The position numbers and the translations under genes were made by a program. The notes beneath the pieces are model-generated. The model ran no database searches, was not told where the DNA came from, and worked only from the letters and a program-made list of their open reading frames with translations. DNA of 64,000 bases from NCBI GenBank assembly GCA_037974665.1, contig CM075777.1, positions 14,035,001 through 14,099,000 of the forward strand, written 5' to 3'. This DNA comes from Ehretia macrophylla. Lineage: Eukaryota; Streptophyta; Magnoliopsida; Boraginales; Ehretiaceae. The number at the start of each line of letters is the position of its first letter. Within the stretch, counting starts at the first letter, position 1. Shown here one piece after another: positions 45,844-58,000 of the stretch.

Positions 45844-46440
45844 AAACTATAGCCACATAATTTGGGCCATACTAGGATCTTTGGCAGAAAGACTTGGCCT
45901 GTATAAAGGCAAAGGCCAAGTCCTTAACCTGTACCTAGTTGAAGGTCCACAGAAGCTAGGCCAGGCTACAGTCTGGTATCGACCCACGAAAGGAAAAACT
46001 GTGGATAAAGCCGATACTATGGTCAATTAGCTAGAACCTTGCGAGAAATCCCAAGACTAGAGAATCTTCCGAAGGGAAGGCACAATTCATGAGGCCGGTA
46101 CCGAGCCTAAGATTGAAGGTCAGATCCATTGGGCAGATTTTGGTTAGTAGAGTCCGCAATTAAGCCGAATCAACAAAGGGTTTACTGGTGCTGAAGGTCC
46201 AACCTTCAACCTATAAAAGGGAATCGATTTGACGATTTTATGGATTCCTTTGTCAAACCCTCGTGATCTCCAAGGCATGAAAAAATCATTAGCTTAAACA
46301 CAATACACGAACATCCGCCCCCCAAAAACCTTGAGCCCTCTCACACCACCAACACCACCCTTGAATTCAATGACCAATTAAGGCCCACCACAAAAGGAAT
46401 CTCGAATGGACCTCAAAACTCCTCGCGCTCTTGATTGAAA
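45844..46440 (+). repeat. 3' LTR of the TR-GAG-like element
   Basis: Preceded by AGAAGTGGGGGAC (45831-45843). Contains CTATAAAAGGG at 46211-46221 as TATA-like signal, and the same CTTAAACACAATACACGAA block as the 5' LTR. Confidence 0.7.
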
Positions 46441-46465
46441 ATTATGAGTGTCTCCCAATCCATAC

Positions 46466-46711
46466 AAGTATATCAATGGCCCAAAAGATAAAATGATGGC
46501 AAAGAGTCAATATTTCTCATGTGTTATAATGATAGCAATGGGTCAAAATTTGTCAGTTGTGCAATACATGTATTTAACCAACAAACCCAAGTATACCAAT
46601 GGCCCAAAAGATAAAATGATAGCAAAAGGTCAATATTTCTCATGTGTTATAATGATAGCAATGGGTCAATATTTGTCAGTTGTGCAATACATGTATTTAA
46701 CCAACAAACCC
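46466..46711 (+). repeat. 123-bp perfect-phase tandem duplication
   Basis: Units 46466-46588 and 46589-46711 differ at only a few bases. Because 123 is a multiple of three, one frame runs through both copies and encodes a 41-residue repeat (GPKDKM.AK.QYFSCVIMIA...). Nothing supports its being expressed. It begins about 25 bp after the TR-GAG-like 3' LTR. Confidence 0.9.
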
Positions 46712-48190
46712 TCTTCTTCACTTTGCTAGACAACATCAGAAGCTATACTTCACAAATCGTAGGTTATTAAATTATTATTCATAAATTTTGGATTTATGAA
46801 ATATAAGAAAATCCATAAATAATGAAAAGAAATTGATACATATGTGCATCCTGCATTGGAAGTTTTACTTTTTTGTATGCATTCCTCTTATTATGTTTGT
46901 TATGTTTTGACCTTGTGGCTAGAATTATGATTATTTTTTGAACTTGTTTTCACTATCTGGTTCGGATACTCATGGATATCAATTAATATTTTATTATATT
47001 CGATTTTGGTAAACAAATTTTAAACCATTAGGGTTCAAATTCAAATTTGGTAAATAAAATTATATTCAGATTCAAGTCAGGGTTTTAAAATTTGATGAGT
47101 ATCCGACCCATTATCATTCTTAATCATTTGCTAGTGAATAACTAACTCAAGAGAAAAAAGAAACTAACTTACAATATTCAGAAAAATGTTTTAAGAAATC
47201 AATGAAAGTCAAATTGTTATAATTATTTTCATTTCATAACTACCTGCTGGCACAGATTAAAGCCTTCAAAGTATTGAGTGAAACCTACTAAGATGAGAAT
47301 TATTCAACCTTCCACTAGTACCACATTCACTCATACGGAATGGTGGACACATTGGAATATCTAAAATGTCATCCTTTTGGAAAATTAAATACTTCTCACC
47401 AATTGTCCCCTACCAACCCAACTTTTTTTTTTTCAGCTAGCTTTTTATGCTTCTCCAACATATTCATATCTATTTAAGAGTACAACTATAATACCAATAG
47501 TATGTGCAAAGCTTTATTCAAAAATCGATATTAAAGACTCTTGAAAAATTTAAACACTAGCAAACAATAAGAAAATGATAACATTAAAAAATTCATCAAA
47601 AATTTTATGAGGAAAAATGAAAAATGAAAGAACATCTTACAGGAATCTTGAGAACTGGGTTGTAAGAGCGTTGAGCTTGTTGGCGATGTTCTATAATTTT
47701 GAACTTGGGGTTTTGCAAGTATCTAGACAACTAAAATTAATTTCGCACAAAGGTGGGCAGGGAATGCAGGGTGAGAGTGCAAGGTAGAGAATGCCTATAC
47801 CCACACCTCGCCCCACAACTAGGTGGGAAGTAAAAAGCAAATCCCCACTACCACCCCACACCTCCGCATTCCTAATTTTCTGCCTCAACAGCCTACCCGT
47901 TAGGGAAGAAAGCAGGACAAGTCCCTCCAAAATCCATCCTCATTCCAGAAAGCCCCGACCCTTACAACCCCTTTCCCTTAGCTTGAAGATTATCTAAGGC
48001 TTAAGAAATCATGATTTTATAAAATAAGAATATTCAATTTTGCTTCACAGCATTCTACTTCAAATAAAAATCACTATAAACTTAATAACATCGAATTGTG
48101 TTGGCGTGGACCCTTCTTCATGAGACAATGATGATGAAGACAGGAACTCTTAAATTCCTGAAGTAGGCCACAAGGCGGAATGTATAGGAG
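46712..48190. other. Unassigned intergenic sequence
   Basis: AT-rich with a T-run at 47425-47434 and a C-rich, GGxG-rich patch at 47745-47985. No coding sequence, terminal repeats or RNA gene recognised. Confidence 0.5.
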
Positions 48191-48420
48191 CTTCTTGATT
48201 TTGCTGGTAAAGAAATGTATAAAGAGCTCGAAAGCAATTGCTTGGGCCTTGAGACAGAAGGCTTAGTAGAAGAAATTACAAGAACTGAAGCAATAGAAAG
48301 GTATCTGCCTCCAGAAATGGTAGACAACATGGAGCAGAGAGCAGCGAGGATAGACTTGTCTTCAGAAGGATCTCACCCAGCATATAAGCACCACTATATA
48401 AGCTCTGCACGAGTAACATG
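48191..48420 (+). pseudogene. Exon-like protein fragment, not recognised
   Basis: An open stretch reads ELLDFAGKEMYKELESNCLG, then LETEGLVEEITRTEAIERYL and PPEMVDNMEQRAARIDLSSE. It has the charged, non-repetitive composition of a real protein and no stop from about 48191 to 48419. I do not recognise the family. There is no clear start codon, and flanking frames close quickly. It may be an exon of a gene whose other exons I cannot see, or a relic. Chance is not excluded. Confidence 0.35.
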
Positions 48421-49844
48421 AAAACAATTATCAGTATGCGGATAGGGAGGCCGTTTGACAAAACAGTTAAGAAAGAGATGAGATTGTAAGGTAAACGAAT
48501 AGATGGAAGGAAATATAATAGCCCCGGATAGTTACAGGTAGACATGATGGAAGAAGCAGAAGCTGACTTGGGAAAGTGATATGAACTCGTTGTGACAAAA
48601 ATACCATTGGATATAACATTAAAAATAAGGAAGGCAGTATTTACAAAGAGAGTAAAAGACAGTAAAGTTTGAGTAGCGCTAACTTCACGATGAGAAAGTT
48701 GAAAGGTCGCTTGGCTGATCCACAATCCAAATATGTTTCTTATTGATAGAGGAATAGAACTGCCCAAGTGTATACAGCTTATACCTGACAGTTCAGGCTA
48801 ACATCATAGTTATAAGTTTAGCTTTCCACAACATAACCATTTCTAATTAATCCATTCATAGTTTGTTGACCCTCTAAGAGCCCCATCCAACAATCGGCTA
48901 CTATATAAAAAATTCAAGCACATGAGTACCTTGTCTACCACACATCTGGAAATTATGATACAAATTCAAAGTTCATGCAAATCCTAATAGAAAAACCCGA
49001 TTACTCTTTTATGCTACACAAGCTACTCTTCACTCTAGGAAAAGAATTATAGTTCAAATGTCTGATCTCAAGTTCGTAGATTGATCCTCTATGTGATTGC
49101 TCAAATTAATGCCCCCATATACAGACTAACAATCATGTCAAACGTGGTGCAGGCACCCACAAACAATTGAAATTATGGATGAAGCCAGAACCACGAAAGT
49201 AATGGTTCATAGTTAAAATATATACTAAATTGTAACTATCATAAAGCACATGCACCACTATTGTTTCAATGGATGTGACAGGTGGAGATACTGGACAAAC
49301 AAGCATATATGTACACAGAATTAGTACAACGAATTCAGAACCCAATAATGGTTATGAGAATAACCTTATATTTAGGCAAGAAATCAACATTGAACATCTA
49401 CAATAACATAACTAAGGTACTACAGTCCTATTATCCTTGTGCATACTTTTCAATAGCCAACAATCCAGCCCTAAACTCAGTAGTTCTTAGATCATATCTT
49501 CCACAATCGAATTGGAAGATGTCAAGCTCAACCTACCAAAAGAGAACAAGGCAGTGACCTCCATACGCTATCAAAAGTACAGTTGTGTGACTAACATTAC
49601 CACCTCCACCATAAGGACACATGTTCACTTACCTAATAGCCACTTTAACATGACCAAATCCAATGGTGATACAATATTACCATACTCCATAGGAAGCCTA
49701 CACTGTAAGACTCTGATTGTTTATACATCTGCATAATCTCCTTAATCTCCCTTAATTTGTTACAATAAGTAGCCACTCTAGGATCATCCCCACGATATTA
49801 TGATTCCATCATATTGTTTCAATACTCCATCACAAGACAATCTG
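48421..49844. other. Unassigned intergenic sequence
   Basis: No recognisable gene or repeat on either strand. Confidence 0.5.
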
Positions 49845-50022
49845 TCCATGCAAGATAAACCAAACCAAGTCTTATTCCACTAAGTGGGGTCAGCTATAAA
49901 GATCTAATAACGCCGTCCATTCCTGTCAATAATCGTCTCCTCCGTTAGCTACATAGACACGAGGCCTCGTCTAACTGTCTCTATCCAACTCATTTTAGGT
50001 CTTCCTCTGCTAATCTTACAGT
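49845..50022 (-). pseudogene. RTE-type LINE 3' end
   Basis: On the minus strand this reads RGRPKMSWIETVRRGLVSM, stop, LTEETIIDRNGRR, stop, IFIADPT, stop, WNKTWFGLS. This is the conserved tail of plant RTE-clade LINE ORF2 (GRPRxxWxExVxxDLxxxxLxExxxxDRxxWRxRIHxADPT). The upstream RT is missing, as usual for 5'-truncated LINEs. Confidence 0.8.
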
Positions 50023-50442
50023 TTAGAATAGAAAGAGGATGATGCGCAGAAGCAGAATTTTTCTCTTTTTCTTTTGGTTGGTAAGGGTCACCCCCAACCC
50101 TTCCAAAGAAACAAAGAAAGAAACTGAGAGAAGAGATAGAGGACGCAGGTAAATGTGGTGAAGCAGGGTGCTTGGATCATGAAAAACCATCTTCAGAATT
50201 TTCTTAAGATTAAGACATTCCTTGAGCACAATGATGACTCAGCAAAATAACTCTGGAATCTTTTATCATTACATTTACAGCACAAAGTGAACATCCAAAA
50301 TGATTAAAACTCCAGGACCATTTGGATAGCCATATATTATTGCAAGTATAAACTGAAACTCGTGCAAACTGAAAACCATCTTATCTGATATACGAAAATT
50401 GGAAAGAAAATGAGGATAAAAGACTAGATTTCCTGACCTCTC
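50023..50442. other. 3' flank / probable 3' UTR of the ATX-type gene
   Basis: Sequence just downstream of the methyltransferase stop codon on the minus strand. No further coding sequence; poly(A) site not identifiable with confidence. Confidence 0.4.
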
Positions 50443-52037
50443 TCATTCTCCTTTCCAGTCTATCAATTCACCACACGGGGCATGTAACTTCACTGCTCGT
50501 TCCTCCGCTTCGGTGTCATTCACAACACCTCTGCATCTTGGGAATCCACAGTAACAAGAGAGTTGTTCATCAATTGAAAAGAATCTGCAACGTCAACGAG
50601 AAAGATTAGAACATATTCAGAGGAGACTGTTAAAGGTAACTTGGAGGAAACCAACCTGTAGTCATATGACAATTCTTCCCACTGCTTAATATCTCTTTTG
50701 GCAAATATGATTATGTGTTTATCACCATTCACACTTAAAACTCTTGAATAGCAATTTGGCTGCGGAAACATGGAAGAGTTAGTAAATATGAAGACGAGGG
50801 TATACAGCATAAAATTAATAATAATTTAAATCAACAGTAAATAATGGTATTTTAGGATGGACCGACCTTTCCTGAATGTGGTTAGAGAGAAATTTAATTA
50901 ACTAAAAGCATCTAGACATTATTTCCACATTCCTTACACGGGGAAAACACACAACTTTGTGACAATGTAAGTTCAATAGTTAATCCCTAGCCAACAAATC
51001 ACAAAGAATTATCTGAGATGTTATTAGAGGCGTTTATGCTTAATGTACATGGCATCCTTAGAATCACCCCAACCCAACAAAGCCCAAAAGGCATTGAATG
51101 GAATTATTTGAATAATTCTATACCACCTCCTCAACTCTGAATTACAAAGAAAACCACTAAAATTTTTATTTCCAATACTGATTCAGGACCTATCAAACTT
51201 TGCAACCATCCAACAAGCATAAAAAGGAGAAAAAAGGAGGGGAAAAAATCAGGTCAGCAAAATATATTTTTTTTCTACGACATAAAGTGACAACATTTGA
51301 GAGAACACAAGAAAAAATATCAACATCAGATGGCAAAAGATGTTAACACCAGTTTTCCATTCTTCCATCAAATATTTCACAGAGAAACCAACTACTAGTG
51401 GGAGGCACAGGAGAAAAGAGACTCAATAAGACACAACACAACCATTTCTCGATATTCTTGTCAGTTTGAAAATGAAGAACACTCCAAGATCTGGATCATA
51501 TGGGACCTCTTAGATTAGGAAAAGAGATGGAAAACAAACTTAGCATGAATAATTCAGCAGAAAGAGCCAATACATGACCAAAGTAACAAACTTAAGTAAC
51601 TCGAATCGCTAAGAGGATACATACTTCACATGAATGATTGATTAGATGAGCAATGCTTCCGGCCCTCGTGGCATCAATAACACGCTCATCATCGATTCTG
51701 AACATGTAGGTTCCAGCACCCTACACAAGATGTCAATGAAATAAATAAATGAGTCAAACAAACTGGTGTTCTTTAAACGCATACGTGTTAATGGGTGTAC
51801 CAGAACAATTGGCACTTACCACCAACGAATTGTATATCAAATGCTCTCTTCTGTCAGCTACTGGAGGTCTCACGAGTTCACCAGTATATTCAATCACCTA
51901 CGTAACAATATTATAATTCAGGCGATATAGATATCAAAAATAAAAAGAAAAATCAATTGAAATGAAATCAGTTACCATGTCTCCAGCTCTATGCGGAAGT
52001 TTGGCAAAGATTCCAAATCCATGTATTCTAGATTTCC
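50443..52037 (-). CDS. ATX1: ATX-type gene, SET and post-SET exons
   Basis: 51976-52037 ([20 protein letters not shown]), 51820-51897 ([20 protein letters not shown]), 51625-51720 ([20 protein letters not shown], then [12 protein letters not shown]), 50656-50759 ([20 protein letters not shown], then EELSYDYR) and 50443-50584 (FFSIDEQ...[10 protein letters not shown]...ELIDWKGE, stop). The cofactor/catalytic motif NHSC, the Y in SYDY and the post-SET Cys cluster C-x-C-x4-C are intact, so the enzyme domain looks active. Confidence 0.95.
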
Positions 52038-55000
52038 CTAACGACAAAAATTTAAGGAAATTTAAATAAGTATAATATCAATGGCTCTAAAAATACTTGA
52101 TATGAGAAAAAAAAAATTGTGAAAAGAACATGTGTTCATCTGATTAATGAATACAACGTGCAAAAAAGCTGAATCTTTAAACTTAGAATAATGAAGTCCG
52201 CATTTCTACATCCAGCAACCGTGGGGGAAGAGCAAAGAGATATTACAAGTAGCCAAATGTATAACACAGAAACACAAAAGATAAAACCCATAGATACGAT
52301 AGTACAAAAATACTACAAAGATCATATAGATTACTGCCAGAATTGAATCAAAGATGTGCAAAAGGAAAGGAAGCAGGATATACAATCTCAAAGAATTCAT
52401 TCAAAAGGACCAAAGGCAGAGCAAGAACCTAACAAACGGGAATGCACAAGAAAATACACAAAAGGTACATCAATTAAGGCATGTCTTTTTTTGAGAAGTG
52501 CATTAAGGTATGTTATTTCTCTTCTTCCTTTAGTTTTTCTTTCCAGCTAAAGATATGAGTATCAGCTTCTATCATCAATCTAAGCAGCAAATGAAGAAAT
52601 AGGGATAGAGAGAGAATTTTGAAGAAGTAATTTGATTCTTATTGCTTGAATGAATATCTGTTACATATTACATATATATATTAGTTGCAGCTTGCTAACT
52701 ATCTTCTCTAACTAACTGACTGTCAGATTAGTTGTATAACTAACTGAATCAGTCTCTGACTAACTAACAGCTGGCTAATCTTGCTAAGCAAGTTTACTAA
52801 GCTACTGTTGTTTCTACTGAGATATTGGACTGACCACTATCCTTATCATCCCCCTTCAAACTGAGTGTGGCCTTGTCCATAGGAAGTTTGCCTTTTGAGT
52901 CTGAGAAACTGTGCTTTAGATAAGGACTTGGTAAAGATATCTGCAATCTGTTCTTGGGTTGGGATGTAGGATACTTTGAGTGCATTAGTCACCACTTGAT
53001 CCTTGATGAAGTGATAGTCAATGGGTATATGCTCGGTCCTGCCATGATAGATAGGATTTGCTGCCAAGCCCAAAGCAGACTGGTTGTCACAATATAGTAT
53101 TGGAGTAGGATGTGGTAGATGTAGATCTTTCAGAAGGTAGGTTAACCACATGACTTTAGCTGTAGTACAGGCCATGGCTCTATACTCTGCTTCTATAGAT
53201 GACCTGGCCATAGTTGGTTGTTTCTTGGAGCACCATGGGACTAAATTTGAGCCCAAATAAACACAGTAGCCAGTGGTGGATTTTCTGTCATTGATATCAC
53301 TTGCCCAATCTGAGTCTAAGAAGGCAGTTAATGAATTTACCAGGTCTAAACTGAATGCCTTCACTGATAGTGAATTTGACATATCTCAGTGTCTTTTTCA
53401 GACTTAGAAAATCTGCTTCAATTGGATTATGCATGTGTTGGCATAGGTTGTTTACAACAAATTGCAAATCAGGTCTTGTTAGAGTTAGGTACTGTAGTGC
53501 TCCAACTATACTCCTGTATTGTGTAGGATTAGAATAAGGGTGAAGAGAGGCAGGAGTTTGATTGTGAGGCTTAGAGAAGGTAGGAGTGGGAGAGGGATTG
53601 CATTCTAACATTCCTGCTTTTTTGAGTAAATCATATGCATACTGTTGTTGATGAAACAGAATGTGACTGGAATATCTCTGCACTTGAATGCCTAGAAAGT
53701 AAGTTAAGAGACCTAGATCTTTCATTGCAAACTGAGTACTCATGTGAGTGATTAGAGTAGAAATGGCTGAAGGGGAGTTTCCTGTGATGACTATGTCATC
53801 AACATAGACTAGTACTATGAGAGTAGTTGTAGAAGTGTGAGAGACAAAGAGGCTAGTATCAGCTTTGCTGCATATAAAACCTTGATTTTGTAGGAAAGTA
53901 GAAAGCAATTGATACCAAGCCCTTGGAGCTTGTTTAATACCATAAAGGGACTTTTGCAACTTGCAGACATAGGAGGGGTGGGAAGGGTCTACAAAACCAG
54001 GGGGTTGACTGATATAAACCTCCTCATGTAAGGTGCCATGAAGAAAGGCATTAGAGACATCTAGTTGCCTAAGAGGCCACTGAAACTGAACAGCCACGGT
54101 TAGGACAATCCTAATGGTTTGGGATTTGACTACTGGGCTAAAAGTTTCATTGTAATCTAAGCCACGTTCTTGGTGGTAGCCCTTAGCCACTAGCCTTGGC
54201 TAGGGTTTGCAACTTGCGAAAAATTAGGATTTTAATGAGAAGAAGTTGAAATTCTGCTAGAAAATGTAGCAGAGAAGACTTGACCTAGTGTGCGGAAGCT
54301 TCGCAAGTAGCTTTAATGGAGATCTCAAGCTTTGTAAGGAGCTTTAATGGAGATCTCTCAGCTGCAAAAATAAAAAGATTACAGGTCATTGATTCTTATT
54401 GCTTGAATGAATATTTGTTACATATTACATGTATATACAGTTGCGGCTTGCTAACTATCTTCTCTAACTAACTGACTGTCAGATTAGTTGTATAACTAAC
54501 TGAATCAGTCCCTGAATAACTAACAGCTGGCTAATCTTGCTAAGCAAGTTTACTAAGCTACTGCTGTTTCTACTGAGATATTGGACTGACCACTATCCTT
54601 ATCAGCAAACATCACGATACATCAACAACATTAGAAAACGCAAAACTTGACAAACAAGAATAAGGGTGTACTAAATTACTAGAAGAAAGTTGCACAGATA
54701 GTCTGCTTATTGTCAAGTAGCTTGGCAATGCTCAAGATTATATGCACTAAATGAACACACAAGATACCAATATATATGTATTCAATGTACACAAACGATA
54801 CCAAAATATATGCATCTATTGTGCATAAGTAATTCTTTAAAGCAACATGGCTTACCAAATGCCAGCCTCTTTCTAAAGGTTTCTCTCATGTATTTATATT
54901 TTTCAGCCACTGAAAGGATGCTCATTGATGCATCAAGATGAGAGTTTCTCATATTTCGGAGGCCAACCAAAGTTTTAGAATCAGTAAATGCATCGGCAGA

Positions 55001-58000
55001 CAGCGTATTCCACAAGGGCCCATGTTGGGTGTTGCCACCAACCAAGTATGGCATATTCTCCACATATAATCGTTTCAAAGAAGCAGCAGCAAGGGCTTCA
55101 GGTTCTTTCCTCCCTCTTCTTCCAGCATAATTATAAGGCTCTATCCAGAAGAGGACGAAAAGGGATCAGAAATCTAAAAAGAGCATAGAATAGTCATCTA
55201 TTCTACATTTGAATATTGAAGTTTGAATCTATTCTACGTTTGAACCAAACAGCCAAAGAATACACAAGACAAAACCCTGCCCCTCAGATGCTAACCATAT
55301 GCATAATTCCAGAGAGATGAGAACAAGAAAAATGAACGGTCAAAACATAATACAAAAGAATATAACAAGACCAATATCTGATGTTTCTCTTAACTGTAAC
55401 ATCAAGCCCGAACACCCTCTTCTCTTACAATGAGTTGTGATATTGAAAATATTCACCTAATTATGATACACTCTGAAAAAAATCCAGTCTAGCTCAATCA
55501 TCAAAGAGTCCCTGAATCAAGTATTAATGTACCATTGTGTGAGTCGGTGTAATTATATCAGTACATCCTATGAGAACCTTGCCGACTAGCAGGGAAAGAG
55601 GGTGACCGTTAATCAAATTAATGATCAACTTCCAAGAGAGGAGCATATGATAAAGCAGAATAATGAAGCCTGGTAAAAGACAGTTAACCACACTCATGGA
55701 GTCGAGCCACAAATTAGACACTTGTGCTTCTACATGCATAAGTTAATAGACATGGTTACACTAAATAGGGGGAATTGACAAGAAAAAAGCCCCATAGGTG
55801 TGGAAAAGCCACCATTGTTTATATCCGATACAACCATGACAACAACATTCTGATCATTTTGTCCAGTTGTGTTTTGCTTAATCTTGAAAGAAAAGCCACC
55901 ACTGTTTATATCCAATACAACCATGACAACAACATTCCACCATTGTTATCATTTTATCAGGTTGTGTTGCATCACTATGCAAAAAAAAAACCAACTTGTT
56001 ATAGTTTTTATGCCGTGGGTGTTTTTGATTTAAAAAACTCAAAAAAGGCAATTTAAGACCAGAAGAAGGAATAAGGAAAACATGTTACCAATAATTCCAC
56101 ACCTCAATGTCTGAGGAATATATACATGTGTAAGAAATATATCTAAATCTCTTTCAGTCCTACTCAAACCATTAAATAGAAAAATGCCAGGAACAAGTAG
56201 AAGAGAAAACGAAAAGGGAAATAAACAAATAAAAAACCATGATCCACTTAAGTGAAAAGGAAAAGGCAACAAAGAGCAAAAACAAGCAAAAACAAGCAAA
56301 AATTTCCCTTCTCTTCCCCATCGGGGAAAAAATAAAAGGATAAGTATATGGGTGTCTCTCTGTTCTGTGTGTGTGCATGTGTGTGTGTATGTGAGAGAGA
56401 GACAGAGAGACAGCGAAAGAGAGAAGAAGAAGAAGAAGAAGAAGCAGACAAACACATCAAGAATTATGAATGACATGCAGAAGCAGCAAGTCAGTGAAAG
56501 GCTCAGATATACCACTACGAGCACAGCCAGAAGGATTTGATGGAGGAGCGTAGTCTGGATTTTCACAGGCTTTTTGTCCAATTCTTTCATTTACAACTAA
56601 ACGATCTTTAGATAAGGGCCTGTGCCTTTTGCAGAAGGAAAGAAGCCCAATGCACTGATCCTCCTCATCCTCTTCGAAGGACATCAGATGCAGTCTATCC
56701 TCATCCTCAAGCTATGAAGAAAATACGAAAGATTGAATTCTGTCATATACAAATAAAATGTGTATATATGAGGGATATTCATTAATGAAGAAATGAAAAA
56801 TACCTCAACACAAAAGCCTGCAGCACGTGCACACAGTGGATGATATGCAACACGACAAGTACTGTTGGAGCACTGCATATATCCATTACAAAATGTGTGA
56901 AACAGAAAAAATTATTTGGAAAGCAATTAACTAAAGTCAATGATTCCTTCAAGAAAGATAAATCTCTGAAAACACGTCACATATACCAGTGAAATCCCAA
57001 GAAACATAACTATAAAATACAACACAATCTATATACTAAATTTTGCTGATTAATGGACATCATTAGCTGACCTTATTTTGTGGCCACAAACATCACATTT
57101 CATTTCCAGGAAAGAAAAAAAAAAAAAAAAAAAAAAGAAGATACAGACTAAGAGGCCGAGAAAGAAAGGAAAAAAATCACTTTCCTAGAAAAGCTTAGCA
57201 GTGTTATCCATTTATGTCCTAATCACTTGAGCTATTGAAATTCCATTTCTTAACTATTCATAAGAAATTGTCATGTGAGCAGTGCGTGATGCAAACCCTT
57301 TAACTTTAAACTTGTTAGCAGCATCTGAAAATGAATCGGATGCTAGCGTAGAAACACAACATGCTTGATTGTTAGGGATTTCTTGATTCGTGGACTTTGG
57401 CATTATGAAGTTGTTAGTAAAATCTAGCAGATGCAATTTGCTTTACTTGAAATTGGATTGACTAGGCACAGTGAAAGAAAGACTTTCAGGGACTTCATAA
57501 AGGTTAAGAAACCAGCAAGGGACATATGGAAAATAGCTCTTGTAGGACTCATACGGACAATACATGTAAACAGATCAAAGTTGTGAAGCTATTTTTATAC
57601 CAAAATGAAATTTGTTTCAAATCTGTATATGCGGTGAAAAGAAGATGCAAACAGAGACTTTAAGCAGTATTAAAATTTTGAGTTATTTAATAGCGAAAGA
57701 AGATGCACAATTTCAGTCGTTCTCCTTTAAGTGAGAGTACACAAATGGGTAAAAGCATACCAACAAACATATAAGTTAACATTGAATATTGTAAATAAAA
57801 AAGAAATAATTAAAGGTAAAAGTCAAATGCTTGGCATGAAATTCAATAGTAAGCAAGAATACAAGCTAACCTGTATACAAGCCCCATAAGAGACACCACA
57901 TATGCTACACAATAGCTTCCAGCGGTCCTTGTACAACAGAAAACATAACACAACAATTAGTATATATGTAAATAAGCATTTTGCTTGACAGGAATCAACT

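Larger units (their letters stand above)
44169..46443 (+). mobile_element. Small gag-only LTR retrotransposon (TR-GAG-like), decayed
   Basis: Two related LTR-like segments (about 44169-44740 and 45844-46440) flank roughly 1.1 kb that holds only a gag remnant. A TGGCxCC-type primer site follows the first LTR and a GTGGGGGAC polypurine tract precedes the second. No protease, RT or integrase is found. This is the plan of plant TR-GAG elements, which need enzymes from a relative. LTR edges are approximate and a target duplication could not be fixed. Confidence 0.75.
52633..54604 (-). mobile_element. Internally rearranged Ty1/copia element C2 in the ATX-type gene intron
   Basis: Two LTRs of about 215 bp (52633-52848 and 54390-54604) flank RT and RNase H but no gag, protease or integrase. 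Same strand as the gene. The LTRs differ at about eight positions (near 4%), so it is much older than C1. The 5-bp flanks (taatt and gcaaa) do not match. Being within an intron it need not disturb the mRNA if spliced out. Confidence 0.9.

Noticed and set aside
46448-46729. 93-residue frame with a 41-residue repeat as a possible gene
   Set aside because: It is created by the 123-bp tandem duplication; no promoter, homologue or codon pattern supports it.
56039-56590. 183-codon minus-strand frame rich in Phe, Leu and Ser (membrane-protein-like)
   Set aside because: It runs through an intronic microsatellite and overlaps the exon at 56513-56711 in another frame; the hydrophobicity comes from pyrimidine-rich repeats.
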